Shown here: positions 38,050 through 47,557 of the stretch, piece by piece
How positions within the stretch are numbered: the first letter of the stretch is position 1
Layout: every line of letters starts with the position of its first letter
Assembly (NCBI RefSeq): GCF_014596945.1
Contig: NZ_JACVXB010000002.1
Location: forward strand, 186,001 to 250,000
Length of the DNA: 64,000 nucleotides
Source of the DNA: Aestuariibaculum sediminum
GTDB lineage: Bacteria > Bacteroidota > Bacteroidia > Flavobacteriales > Flavobacteriaceae
Reading direction: 5' to 3'
The notes under the pieces: generated by a model
Told to the model about the DNA's origin: nothing
Databases searched by the model: none
Seen by the model: only the letters and a program-made list of their open reading frames with translations
Made by a program: the position numbers and the translations under genes

Positions 38050-39051
38050 ATGAGAAAAATTACCAAACAACTATTAGTTTTAATACTGTTTACAGTTAGT
38101 ATTAAACAATTTGCACAAACAACCAATGGAACCGGTTTACCTGGAGATGACCTTATTTTTTACGAGGATATGAGATATACTACAGGAGTCTCAGGGTTTG
38201 AAGTGACAATATCTGAAGCAACTTTAACTCCTAGCGGAAACTCATCAATTCCTGCAGATGGATTGACTGCAGGAGAAATAGGGTATATAAGACCAGATAA
38301 TAATTATCCGGCTGGAGATGTGAGAGACAATAGGTCCTTAAGAATTCAAGCCAATGACGGAAGTGCGAATTATGATACCGACGTTTGGGTGGTAGTTAAT
38401 TCTATAGATTTAAGTTCCTATGATTCGGGGTCTAAATTTTTCACATTCTCAACAAGAACAACGTTTCGTGAGGATGGAGGAGCTAATTTAGACACAGATA
38501 CTTCGGTATTATATGCAACAGATTTTGTTACAGGTACTGATCCAACGACAGTTACTTGGACCCCAATTACAACAACTCCAGTAGCAGATTCAGCCGAAAT
38601 GGGTGCAGACGGGGTATGGACAACTCAGACGGTAGACTTGTCGGAAATTACTTGTGGCACTCAGTTCGCTATTGCTATTAGAAGGCAATCTAGTGCAAAT
38701 GGACCTGTGGGAGGTGCCTTCGATTCAGGAACTAATAGAAATGGAACTTTTAATATTTCAGATTTAACTTATACTGGTTCTACAACACCTTTACTATCCG
38801 TAAACAAACCATTTTTGGTTGATGGTATTAGCCTGTATCCAAATCCAGTTAAAAATCAATTGAATATTAGAAGTTTAAACCCAAATATTATAATTAAAAA
38901 TGTTCATTTAATCGATATTACAGGAAAAACTATTTACAAAAGTGGGTTTAATGAAGTTATAAATGTAAGTCGATTTTCAAAAGGTATTTATATTTTAAAA
39001 TTAGAAGACATAAAAGGCAATTTGTTAACTAAAAAAATTATTCTGAACTAA
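38050..39051 (+). CDS. T9SS-secreted beta-sandwich protein of unknown function
   Basis: 333 residues: signal peptide (about 1-22), a jelly-roll-like domain (about 30-240) resembling the sandwich part of DUF5017 or choice-of-anchor proteins, and a type IX secretion type A tail (LYPNPVKNQLNI to KKIILN). No catalytic motif is seen. It has its own leader and is framed by two terminators (37869-37903 and 39063-39108), so it is probably a separate transcription unit. A role in glycan binding outside the cell is likely. Confidence 0.7.
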   Translation: MRKITKQLLVLILFTVSIKQFAQTTNGTGLPGDDLIFYEDMRYTTGVSGFEVTISEATLTPSGNSSIPADGLTAGEIGYIRPDNNYPAGDVRDNRSLRIQANDGSANYDTDVWVVVNSIDLSSYDSGSKFFTFSTRTTFREDGGANLDTDTSVLYATDFVTGTDPTTVTWTPITTTPVADSAEMGADGVWTTQTVDLSEITCGTQFAIAIRRQSSANGPVGGAFDSGTNRNGTFNISDLTYTGSTTPLLSVNKPFLVDGISLYPNPVKNQLNIRSLNPNIIIKNVHLIDITGKTIYKSGFNEVINVSRFSKGIYILKLEDIKGNLLTKKIILN

Positions 39052-39062
39052 ATTTAATCCAT

Positions 39063-39108
39063 AAAGGTTCAACTAAATCCAAGCTATAAGGAGTTGAGCC
39101 TTTTTTAT
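39063..39108 (+). terminator. Intrinsic terminator after the T9SS gene
   Basis: Stem 39063-39074 with 39092-39103 (one G-T pair), with the T-run beginning inside the stem end (39101-39106) and more T beyond. Confidence 0.8.
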
Positions 39109-39157
39109 TTTTAAGAAACTCCAATTTTGCCTTAAAAATGAGGTTTTTAATGGGAGT

Positions 39158-39200
39158 GAACAGAGAACACCACTTAAATGAACCAGATTCCCCTCTATTT
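39158..39200 (+). promoter_or_regulatory. C-rich regulatory block before the GH88 operon
   Basis: GAACAG at the left, TTAAAT in the middle (39174-39179) and CCCCTCT at the right (39190-39196) align without gaps with 31997-32037 upstream of susC. It marks the start of a fourth transcription unit of PUL2 (39278-46696) and probably binds the same regulator. Confidence 0.5.
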
Positions 39201-39277
39201 ATTTACTGGTTAAAATAACCTTTGTTTCACAACATCTATAAAAGAGTATTTCTGGGTATAGATTAAATCAAAATAAA

Positions 39278-40567
39278 ATGAAATTCAATCAAACCAAATT
39301 AGCAGTCAAAAAGATTAAAGAAAACAAACGCAAGCTCTTAGGTGCATATGTGATTGGTGTAATATTGTTTTGCTTTAGTTGTAAAGAATTAAAAGCGAAT
39401 AATGAAATTGGATTGGCATCAGCCAAGGAGTTGGATACTTTTAATTTAGAATCACTAATTGCAGACTGCGAAACACAATTAGAAATTTCAGTTCCGAAAC
39501 TAACTGATTTATCTAAACATCCCAGATTAATAGAAACGGGAAAAAAGGAATGGAAAGAAGTTCCAAACAACAGATTGGTCTGGACATCTGGGTTTTATCC
39601 GGGTGTACTTTGGTATATGTATGATATTAGTCAGAATGAAAAGTGGAAACTCGAAGCTATAAAACGAACAGAAGTATTTGATAGTTTTAAAACTATAACG
39701 GAACATCACGATATAGGTTTTATGATGTTTCCTGCTTTTGGCAAGGGTTATGAATTAGGAGGGAAAAAAGAATATAAGGACATTTTATTAACCTCAGCCG
39801 GGTCTCTGGCAAGTCGATTTAATCCGCAAGTGGGCACTATTAGGTCGTGGTCTAACAAAATGCATCCAAGATGGAAACAACATATTACCATTATCGATAA
39901 CATGCTTAACCTTGAGTTACTATTTTGGGCAGCAAAACATGGAGGAGATACAAAGTTTTATGACATAGCTGTAAAGCATGCTGAAACAACAATGAAAAAT
40001 CATTTCCGAGAAGATTACACATCATGGCATGTTTTGGAATATGATTCAATAACTGGGGCTGTTTTAAACAGACATACAAAGCAAGGTTATGCTGATAATA
40101 GCCGCTGGTCTCGGGGACAAGCTTGGGGTGTTTATGGGTATACCATGGTTTATAAAGAAACTCGGGACAAAAAGTTTCTGGAATTTGCTCAAAAAATAAC
40201 CGATAAATATTTATCATTATTACCTGATGATTATGTACCATGTTGGGATTTCGATGTTGCTAACAATCCAAAAGAGGAGAAAGATGCTTCAGCTGCTGCT
40301 GTTGTAGCTTCAGCATTATTAGATTTAAGTGAGTTTGTTGATAATAAAAAGGATCAAGAGCGATATTACGATGCAGCTTTAAAGATGTTAGAATCACTTG
40401 GTTCTGATAAATATTCAGGCGTTGGTAAAACGGATTCATTTTTACTGCATTCAACAGGAGCTAAATCTTTGGGGCATGAAATTAATGTAGCCCTGATTTA
40501 TGCCGATTATTATTATATTGAAGCATTGGATAGATTAAAGAAAATTAGAGAAAAAGGAAAATTATAA
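39278..40567 (+). CDS. GH88 unsaturated glucuronyl hydrolase
   Basis: Hydrolyses the 4,5-unsaturated uronic acid from the non-reducing end of lyase products. It is a lipoprotein (Cys35) with an (alpha/alpha)6 barrel. The two catalytic Asp residues expected in the family are seen in HHDIGF (Asp145) and TIIDNM (Asp207), 62 residues apart as in known members. WSRGQAWGVYGYTM and the late CWDFD segment also fit. At 429 residues it is normal. Together with the PL8 lyase two genes downstream, it forms the standard glycosaminoglycan route. The sulfatase gene starts 3 bp after the stop. Confidence 0.92.
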   Translation: MKFNQTKLAVKKIKENKRKLLGAYVIGVILFCFSCKELKANNEIGLASAKELDTFNLESLIADCETQLEISVPKLTDLSKHPRLIETGKKEWKEVPNNRLVWTSGFYPGVLWYMYDISQNEKWKLEAIKRTEVFDSFKTITEHHDIGFMMFPAFGKGYELGGKKEYKDILLTSAGSLASRFNPQVGTIRSWSNKMHPRWKQHITIIDNMLNLELLFWAAKHGGDTKFYDIAVKHAETTMKNHFREDYTSWHVLEYDSITGAVLNRHTKQGYADNSRWSRGQAWGVYGYTMVYKETRDKKFLEFAQKITDKYLSLLPDDYVPCWDFDVANNPKEEKDASAAAVVASALLDLSEFVDNKKDQERYYDAALKMLESLGSDKYSGVGKTDSFLLHSTGAKSLGHEINVALIYADYYYIEALDRLKKIREKGKL

Positions 40568-40570
40568 ATT

Positions 40571-42085
40571 ATGAAAAGCTCAGTCTTTTTAAAATTATCG
40601 TTAGTATTTATTTTATTTGGGGGAATATGCGCCTGTCAATCAGATTCTAAAAAGATAAGTAAACAAAAACCCAACTTATTGTTTATTTTTCCTGATCAGT
40701 TAAGAAACGCAGCAATTGGAATTAATAAGCAGGACCCTGTTTATACCCCAAATATTGATAAATTGGCTAAAGAGGGGATGGTCATAACAAACGCAATAAG
40801 TAATTATCCATTATGTAGTCCATATAGGGGTATGTTAATGACTGGAAAGTTACCTTACAATAATTCTGTTTTAAGTAATAGTAATTCAAGGCGTTATAAA
40901 TATAATAATTCTTGGCAAAAGGAAGATGTTAGCTTTTCGGATGTGTTAGTGCAAAACGGTTATGATGCAGGTTATGTCGGCAAACTGCATTTAACCTCAC
41001 CCGCACCTATTGCTGGTAAGGATAGTGTTATCTGGGATGCCTATACACCTAAAGAATTCCGACATGGATTTAATTTTTGGTACTCTTATGGAACTTTCGA
41101 TGTTCATAATACACCGCATTATTGGCTAAATGATGCTAAAGAAGATGAACTTACTCATGTAGATGAGTGGTCGCCGAAGCATGAAGCAGATGTAATAATA
41201 AACTATTTAAAAAATCCATCAGAAAAGACAAGAAATAAAGATAAGCCCTTCGCATTATTTTGGTCTGTGAATCCACCACATCCTCCTTATCAATATGTTC
41301 CTGAAGAATATGCTAAAATTTATGAGGAACGATCTTTGGAAGAACTTTTGGTTCGAGAAAATGTGAATTTACAAACTCAGGCAGATGATTTAGCATTTCA
41401 TAAGGGAGCAACTAGAAATAGAACACATCTCGCAAAAGATCATGTTAAAGATTATTTTGCCATGATTACTGGAGTTGACGAACAAATTGGTCGAGTGTTA
41501 CAAACTTTGAAGGAGGAAGGTTTAGAAAAAAATACTATAGTTGTTATAACCTCAGACCATGGAGAAATGATGGGAAGTCACGGATTGATGTCCAAAAATA
41601 TTTGGTATGAAGAATCTATAAACATACCATTCATTATTAGATGGCCAGAAAGGATAAAATCGCATCAAACCAGCGATTTAATTGTTAGCGCAACTGATGT
41701 TATGCCTACGTTACTTAATTTATTAAGAGCAACCGACGGTTTTCCGAAGGATCTAGACGGAGAGGATTTATCAGCTTTATTTTTGGGGAAGAATGAAGAA
41801 GAACCAACTTCTGCGTTGTATTACTATATAGAAGAAGGAAAGCCAGAGTCGGGGCATCGTGGTATTAGAACAAAACGATATACCTATGTTATAACTTTCG
41901 ATAATCAAGATTTAGAGCGTAAGGTACTTTTTGATAATGTTGAGGACCCGTTTCAAAAGAATAATATTGCAGGGAATAACCTAGAAATAGAAAGTGAATT
42001 ACATCAAAAATTATTAGCGCAATTAAAAAGTAAAAACGATCCATGGCTTAAGCGATATTTAAAACTAACAGATACAGAAAAATAA
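40571..42085 (+). CDS. S1-family sulfatase with a CSPYR active-site motif
   Basis: Lipoprotein (Cys22) sulfatase. The catalytic Cys82 lies in LCSPYRGMLMTG: the usual second Ser of CxPSR is Tyr, but the minimal C-x-P-x-R needed for formylglycine formation is kept. The FIFPDQLR start replaces the more common DDLG, while TSDHGEMMGSHG supplies the other metal ligands. This type is seen among sulfatases acting on glycosaminoglycan-like sugars; a 4-O-sulfatase role is possible but is a guess. The PL8 gene follows. Confidence 0.85.
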   Translation: MKSSVFLKLSLVFILFGGICACQSDSKKISKQKPNLLFIFPDQLRNAAIGINKQDPVYTPNIDKLAKEGMVITNAISNYPLCSPYRGMLMTGKLPYNNSVLSNSNSRRYKYNNSWQKEDVSFSDVLVQNGYDAGYVGKLHLTSPAPIAGKDSVIWDAYTPKEFRHGFNFWYSYGTFDVHNTPHYWLNDAKEDELTHVDEWSPKHEADVIINYLKNPSEKTRNKDKPFALFWSVNPPHPPYQYVPEEYAKIYEERSLEELLVRENVNLQTQADDLAFHKGATRNRTHLAKDHVKDYFAMITGVDEQIGRVLQTLKEEGLEKNTIVVITSDHGEMMGSHGLMSKNIWYEESINIPFIIRWPERIKSHQTSDLIVSATDVMPTLLNLLRATDGFPKDLDGEDLSALFLGKNEEEPTSALYYYIEEGKPESGHRGIRTKRYTYVITFDNQDLERKVLFDNVEDPFQKNNIAGNNLEIESELHQKLLAQLKSKNDPWLKRYLKLTDTEK

Positions 42086-42113
42086 AAAGATAAAAAAGAA
42101 GATAGTTACTAGG

Positions 42114-45100
42114 ATGAGATTAATAGCATTAAAAATATTTTTATTATGGTCAGCACTGGGCTTCTCTCAAAAGAAGCCAGCTGTTGAATCTTTTGAATCT
42201 GAAAAAAGCCTCGAGTTTTACGAAATTTCTAATGGAAACCTTACTATTAGTAAAGTGCATAGACGGTTTGGTAAAACTTCACTTCAATGGGAGTGGAATG
42301 GTGAAAGCACTTTCGGAACATCAAACTTTAAAATTCTTTCTCATGAAGAGAGTCCATTAGAGTATGGCGATCATTTTCCTGCTAGTCCGACATTAGCTAT
42401 GTCTATTTACAATGAGACACCAACAAATGAGAAAATTACTGTATTTTTTGAAAAGGAAGGCGTGAATCAGGTCTGGTTCGATATAAAATTATCTTTTAAG
42501 GGGTGGCGACGCATTTGGGTTCCTTTTTACGAGATGCAAGGTAAGGCACCAGAAAAGGAAACATCTGTGAACTATGATTATTTTAAAGTGAAAACTCAGG
42601 CTAAATCCGGAAAATTATTTTTTGATGATATCATCTTTTCACAATATCAGGATGACAGACACCAATATCCGGATATGCTAGTTCCATTCATAAAATCTGA
42701 TCAGGATTTAGCAAAAGATCATTGGATGCCTTTAATAAGAAACTATAAACGTATAGAGACTATTGCGCCCGCGCCAGTTTCTATGGCTATGCGAATGGAT
42801 TTAAAACGGTTTGAGTTAGCTATAGATCAAGATCTGACCATAGACAAGAAATACAAGGTTTACATAAATACACTTCGCGACCTTTTTAACAGTCTTCAAC
42901 TTGAAGATGATGGTAAAACAGTTTTAGGTCCACCTTTAACTTTTAAGGAACAGCAGGAATATTTTAATGAAAATCAACAAGGAGATAAGGTTTTTAACGA
43001 CATAAAAAAATTAGGAACAGTTTTAAAAAAGTTAGCTAATTTTCATGATAGAGCATCTACTGAAGAACGAGATGAAATTGAGTCTATGTTTTTGGCAGGA
43101 ACGAAGTATTTTCTTGATCAAGGATGGCAGGCAGGTTCCAATGGAGGCACTAGACATCATATTGGGTATAATGTTATCGAATTGACACAGGCATTTTATA
43201 TTATGCGGCAGTTTTTATATGACAATAATCTTTTAAACGATGTAGGGGCAAGTCTGCACTGGTTGTTTAATTTAGGGATGATTTTGGGTGATGAAAATGA
43301 ATTTCATGTAAATATCGATTATTTAAATACGCAGTCTTATTATCATTTAATGCTAATATTTTTATTCGATAGTCAGGAAAAACAAGCGGCATTATTAAGA
43401 GCATATTCAAAGTATATATCAATTATTTTAGCACAGCAAAAAGAGGAGTGGGGCTTTAAAGTGGATGGTACTTCCTGGCATCATAACGGGCATTATCCCG
43501 CTTATGGTATAGGTGCTTTTAAGTCAGTTCCAAAGATAATCAATACTTTGGCAGGAACGCGATTTCGTATAGGGAAGGAAGGTCATGAAAACTTTAGAAA
43601 AGCCTTTTTAGCGACAAGAATTTATAGTCAGTTATATAACTGGGGTTTTGGTAATGCAGGGCGTCATCCCTTAGAGAATAATGGTATAGAATCACTTCAA
43701 GAGCAGTTTTTATTAATGGCTAATGCTGGTAACCCCGAAGGTACAAGCAAAATAGATAAAGAAGTGGCTGCTGCGTATTTAAGACTTTGGGGTAAGGATG
43801 ATATCATGAATAAAACCATTTTTACAGATGTTAATGGTATTTATCCTGAGCGATTGCATGGGTATTACACATTACCTTATGCAGCTACGGCAATTCATAG
43901 AAATCAGGACTGGGCTGCTATCGTTAAAGGGTATAGTAAGTATGTATGGGCTTCAGAAATTTATGTTAGCGAAAACAGATATGGAAGGTATCCTGCCAAT
44001 GGAACAATTCAATTATTAAATAGTAATGGTGAATCAGGAAGTGGTTTTCGACAGGAAGGCTGGGATTGGAACAGATTTCCAGGTGCCACTATAATTTATT
44101 TGCCTTTGGAAGAATTGGAGGCTAAAATGCCTTTACTCATGTTTCGCTCTAATGAAACCTTTGCAGGTGCGAACCGCTTAAATGATAATGGTGTATTCGG
44201 AATGATTCTAAATGAAGGTAAAGGGTCTAACGCTGATGGCCTTGAATCTAAAGTAGGATACCCAGGTAAATTAAAAGCCAAAAAGTCTGTGTTTTCGTTT
44301 GGTGATAAATTAATTTGCATAGGGACCGATATATCTAGTATTGATACAAAAAACCCAACCCAAACTAATTTATTTCAAACATATTTAAAAGACACCAAAA
44401 GTCCCGTTATAACAGCTGTGGAAAGCATTAAAAAATTTCCTTATAGTGGAAATTTGAACCCTGATGATGTATCGAAAAATTGGTTGATAGATCCTTATGG
44501 AAATGGGTATCATATTCTTTCAAATGCATTAGTACACATAAAAAAGGAAAGACAACAATCTTATCATAATAAATATTCTGTTAATACTGGAAATATGCAT
44601 CCTAAAGGAAAAGGAGTAAAAGAAACCCAAGGTGATTATGCCAGCGCATATATAAATCATGGTCTCGCGCCTAAAAAAGCATCTTACAAATATGTTATTT
44701 ATCCGTTTTTAGATGAAGAAAAACAATCTAATTTTGATAAAATTGTTAAATCAGAATTAACTTTCGATATTAAACGTGCCGATAGTATTGCACATATTGT
44801 ATTGGATAAAGAAACTAATACTATGGGATATGTAATTTTTGAAGGTAAAACGGATTTAAATAATGGTTTACTAAAAAAGGTTTCAAATCCTTCTTTAGTT
44901 ATGTTGAAAGAAAATGGCGATAAGGATATTAGCTTAAGTGTTGTTCAGCCTGATTTAAATTTCCCTTTAAAGGAGAGTGGCAAATTTAATAACTACAGTC
45001 AGGAAGTATCAGTAACCCTTCTTTTAAAAGGAAAGTGGAGTTCAGTTCCTGTTAATTTTATAGAGCAAATTAGTTATTTAGACGGAAACACTAGTATTGT

Positions 45101-45152
45101 TTTGAAATGTGTTAATGGCTTACCAAGAGAATTTAATTTAAGAAAATTATAA
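42114..45152 (+). CDS. PL8 polysaccharide lyase, chondroitin-ABC-lyase type
   Basis: Secreted eliminase (signal about 1-18) of 1012 residues with the full domain set of ABC-type lyases: an N-terminal jelly roll (about 25-180, FKGWRRIWVPFYEMQG, FDDIIFSQYQDDRHQYPD), an (alpha/alpha) barrel and C-terminal beta domains. Known catalytic positions are matched by DGTSWHHNGHYPAYG (His457, Tyr464), GRHP (Arg517) and RQEGWDWNR (Glu648). Such enzymes cut chondroitin, dermatan or hyaluronan to unsaturated disaccharides. The true substrate here could be a related marine polymer. The GH88, sulfatases and KduD-like enzyme in the same locus support the call. Confidence 0.9.
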   Translation: MRLIALKIFLLWSALGFSQKKPAVESFESEKSLEFYEISNGNLTISKVHRRFGKTSLQWEWNGESTFGTSNFKILSHEESPLEYGDHFPASPTLAMSIYNETPTNEKITVFFEKEGVNQVWFDIKLSFKGWRRIWVPFYEMQGKAPEKETSVNYDYFKVKTQAKSGKLFFDDIIFSQYQDDRHQYPDMLVPFIKSDQDLAKDHWMPLIRNYKRIETIAPAPVSMAMRMDLKRFELAIDQDLTIDKKYKVYINTLRDLFNSLQLEDDGKTVLGPPLTFKEQQEYFNENQQGDKVFNDIKKLGTVLKKLANFHDRASTEERDEIESMFLAGTKYFLDQGWQAGSNGGTRHHIGYNVIELTQAFYIMRQFLYDNNLLNDVGASLHWLFNLGMILGDENEFHVNIDYLNTQSYYHLMLIFLFDSQEKQAALLRAYSKYISIILAQQKEEWGFKVDGTSWHHNGHYPAYGIGAFKSVPKIINTLAGTRFRIGKEGHENFRKAFLATRIYSQLYNWGFGNAGRHPLENNGIESLQEQFLLMANAGNPEGTSKIDKEVAAAYLRLWGKDDIMNKTIFTDVNGIYPERLHGYYTLPYAATAIHRNQDWAAIVKGYSKYVWASEIYVSENRYGRYPANGTIQLLNSNGESGSGFRQEGWDWNRFPGATIIYLPLEELEAKMPLLMFRSNETFAGANRLNDNGVFGMILNEGKGSNADGLESKVGYPGKLKAKKSVFSFGDKLICIGTDISSIDTKNPTQTNLFQTYLKDTKSPVITAVESIKKFPYSGNLNPDDVSKNWLIDPYGNGYHILSNALVHIKKERQQSYHNKYSVNTGNMHPKGKGVKETQGDYASAYINHGLAPKKASYKYVIYPFLDEEKQSNFDKIVKSELTFDIKRADSIAHIVLDKETNTMGYVIFEGKTDLNNGLLKKVSNPSLVMLKENGDKDISLSVVQPDLNFPLKESGKFNNYSQEVSVTLLLKGKWSSVPVNFIEQISYLDGNTSIVLKCVNGLPREFNLRKL

Positions 45153-45178
45153 AAAAGACAAATTTTTAAGTATTAATA

Positions 45179-46696
45179 ATGAATAATTTAATTAAAGGAA
45201 TAGTTAGTGCTGTAGTTTTACTTTACGTTAGTTTTGGGACCTTAGCCCAACAAAGACCTAATGTTATTTTTATTCTGGCTGACGATTTAGGCTATGGTGA
45301 TGTTAGCAGCTATGGAGCTACAAAAATAAAAACACCAAATTTAGATAAATTGTCAGATCAAGGTATAAGATTCACAAATGCACATACAACTTCGGCAACA
45401 TGTACTCCATCTCGTTATGCAATTTTAACAGGACAATATCCTTGGCGAAAGACAGGAACAGGTATTTTACCTGGAGATGCTGCTTTAATTGTGCCAACTA
45501 ATGAAATAACCTTACCAAAGTTGTTTAAAAAGGCAGGTTATAACACTGCTATTGTAGGGAAGTGGCATTTAGGTTTAGGTGAAGCTGTCGATAAAAATTG
45601 GAATCAATCTATTAAACCTGGCCCAAACGAAACGGGATTTGATTATTCCTATATTTTTCCTGCAACAGCAGACCGCGTACCAACGGTTTTTATGGAAAAT
45701 CATAATGTGGTCGCACTAGATTCTTTAGACCCTATTGCTGTAGATTATAAAAACAAGGTTGGAAATGATCCTACTGGTTTGGAGAACCCAGAATTGCTTA
45801 AAATGAAATCCTCGCCGGGTCAAGGTCATAATAATACTATTGTTAATGGCATTGGAAGAATTGGGTTTATGAGTGGAGGTCGCAGAGCAAGATGGACAGA
45901 CGAAGAGGTACCGATGACATTTTTGTCCAAAGCAAAGGATTATATTGAGGATAATAGAGATCATCCATTTTTTTTATTTTATACTTTAACCGAACCCCAT
46001 GTACCTCGAATGCCTTCGACTATGTTTAAGGGTAAAAGCGGTTTAGGCTATCGTGGAGATGCTATTTTGCAATTAGATTGGGCGGTAGGTGAAATAATGA
46101 AGCACCTTGAGTTCTTAGGACTTAAAGAAAATACAATACTTTTATTTTCAAGTGATAATGGCCCCGTTCTGGACGATGGTTATATTGATGGAGCAGTTAC
46201 TCAACTAAATGGACATACACCTTGGGGACCATTACGAGGAGGAAAATACAGCGTTTTTGAAGCAGGTACTCGAGTACCAATGATGTTAAGCTGGCCAGGT
46301 ACCATAAAACCTAAAGTGTCATCCGCTATGATTTCGCAAGTTGATTTATTAGGTTCTTTTTCAAAAATGCTGAATATTGAGTCAGGATGGGAAAAGATGG
46401 ATAGTGAAGATGTTTTGGAAGCTTTATTAGGAAAATCTCAAAAAGGGAGAACATACTTGGTAGAGCAGGGGCTTAGAGATAATTTAGCTATAATAAAGGA
46501 TCATTGGAAATTTATTGAGCCTCATGGAGGACCAGCGATTGAGAGGCTTACAAATATCGAGTTAGGTAACTTAAATAAACCGCAATTATATAATTTATCG
46601 ACAGATATTGGAGAATTGTATAATCTCGCCGATAAGTATCCTGAAAAGGTAAAAGAGTTATCGATACAGTTAGAACAAATTCGTAATAATAATTAA
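45179..46696 (+). CDS. S1-family sulfatase, probably S1_15-like 6-O-sulfatase
   Basis: Secreted sulfatase (signal about 1-23). Cys75 lies in CTPSRYAILTG, the formylglycine motif. ADDLGYGD, GKWHLGLG and SSDNGPV supply the metal site. PWRKTGTGILPGDA and the long insert around NETGFDYSYIFPATADRVP resemble Bacteroides sulfatases of subfamily S1_15, which remove 6-O-sulfate from GalNAc or Gal. The assignment to that subfamily is from memory. It is the last gene of PUL2; PL8 lies 26 bp upstream. Confidence 0.85.
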   Translation: MNNLIKGIVSAVVLLYVSFGTLAQQRPNVIFILADDLGYGDVSSYGATKIKTPNLDKLSDQGIRFTNAHTTSATCTPSRYAILTGQYPWRKTGTGILPGDAALIVPTNEITLPKLFKKAGYNTAIVGKWHLGLGEAVDKNWNQSIKPGPNETGFDYSYIFPATADRVPTVFMENHNVVALDSLDPIAVDYKNKVGNDPTGLENPELLKMKSSPGQGHNNTIVNGIGRIGFMSGGRRARWTDEEVPMTFLSKAKDYIEDNRDHPFFLFYTLTEPHVPRMPSTMFKGKSGLGYRGDAILQLDWAVGEIMKHLEFLGLKENTILLFSSDNGPVLDDGYIDGAVTQLNGHTPWGPLRGGKYSVFEAGTRVPMMLSWPGTIKPKVSSAMISQVDLLGSFSKMLNIESGWEKMDSEDVLEALLGKSQKGRTYLVEQGLRDNLAIIKDHWKFIEPHGGPAIERLTNIELGNLNKPQLYNLSTDIGELYNLADKYPEKVKELSIQLEQIRNNN

Positions 46697-46985
46697 TGGT
46701 TTAATTTAGGGTACTTATAAGAAAACCGTCGTAGGTACCATTCGGAAATCATCTCCAAATAGTGGCGGAATATGCTCATTTTAATTTATAATCATACAGA
46801 TGCTGGTGACGTCCAAAAGGAGTTGATTACAAATAGGATGCGGAGCAAGTTATATAGTATTGAATTAAAGATGAATCGTAGCTTCATCCCTAATTCAACA
46901 CGTTTAAAAATATTAAAAATGAGATAGTTAAAAGAATAAATATTAACTTTGAAGAACTGGACTAGTGCTTTTCATAGGATACATT
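46697..46985. other. Gap between PUL2 and the cassette array
   Basis: No convincing gene. A 51-codon frame (46772-46927, +) has no recognisable features. An interrupted hairpin at 46861-46897 (7 bp, 2x2 internal loop, 6 bp, 7-nt loop) lies between the PUL2 end and the first cassette boundary. It may be a transcription stop for the two converging gene sets or the remnant of an attC-like stem. Confidence 0.4.
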
Positions 46986-46995
46986 GTTGTGTACA
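46986..46995. repeat. Left boundary of cassette unit A
   Basis: GTTGTGTACA here is the exact reverse complement of 47414-47423, the other end of the unit. On the coding (minus) strand it reads TGTACACAAC followed by AATG, the same AAC-AATG junction seen at the ends of units C and D. No matching second stem arm is clear to the left, so this terminal site may be truncated. Confidence 0.7.
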
Positions 46996-46999
46996 GTTT

Positions 47000-47389
47000 T
47001 TATATGTCCAATCTGTCAATTTTCCAATAAACATATTCTCCGATTATTTTTTTATCATTTGTCCAATTTCCAGTATTTAATTCAAATTCTCCGAAATCAA
47101 TATTCACAGGATTAATACTCAAAACCTTTCCATAAGCCTCATATTCCCAATCTCCTTTCCGCTCAATTTTTATTTCTTTTTTAGAATTTTCAGAGAAGAT
47201 AATGTCCCATTCCAATTCAGCACTTATAGAATCTAATTCCAATTCAGTTTTTTGTCCGATTTTGAATTCAGTTCCATATGAAAACGCTTGAATTATTCCA
47301 CCATTTTTACCTTTAAAAGAGACAGTTCCTTCAAAGTGCTCTTTGTCAAGAAACCAATCAGTTTTAATTATTTCTGTCGTTATTTTCAA
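47000..47389 (-). CDS. Hypothetical protein of cassette unit A
   Basis: 129 residues, no signal peptide or membrane segment, beta-rich, with no recognised family. It starts with TTG (47389); there is no in-frame ATG near the start, and the start lies 24 bp inside the unit boundary. Orphan single genes of this kind are typical cargo of gene-cassette arrays. Confidence 0.6.
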   Translation of the reverse strand: MKITTEIIKTDWFLDKEHFEGTVSFKGKNGGIIQAFSYGTEFKIGQKTELELDSISAELEWDIIFSENSKKEIKIERKGDWEYEAYGKVLSINPVNIDFGEFELNTGNWTNDKKIIGEYVYWKIDRLDI

Positions 47390-47413
47390 TCCCTTTGAGG
47401 TTGTTTCTTAAAT

Positions 47414-47552
47414 TGTACACAACGTGTTTGGCTATGGTTTCGTTGCGTGAAAATCCGCAAGGATTTTCCGCTGTAAACCGAAGATAGCAAATTTGCGAGG
47501 ACTTTCCGCTAGGAAAGTCAGAAGCAATGAACTATAGCCGGTGTTACCCAAC
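47414..47552. repeat. attC-like site between cassette units A and B
   Basis: About 139 bp. It runs from the right end of unit A (TGTACACAAC, 47414-47423) to the left end of unit B (GTTACCCAAC, 47543-47552). Inside, imperfect arms around 47428-47446 (TTGGCTATGGTTTCGTTGC) and 47523-47540 pair across a structured centre that itself contains short inverted repeats (GGATTTTCC, GGAAAGTC-like). It resembles an integron attC with a large variable terminal structure. Confidence 0.65.
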
Positions 47553-47557
47553 GTTTT

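Noticed and set aside
46772-46927. 51-codon open frame on the plus strand
   Set aside because: No start context, conserved motif or neighbour supports it as a gene.
47390-47557. The inter-unit stems as simple intrinsic terminators
   Set aside because: They lack U-runs at the right place, are much longer than terminators, and are bounded by inverted termini that match the far end of the adjoining unit.
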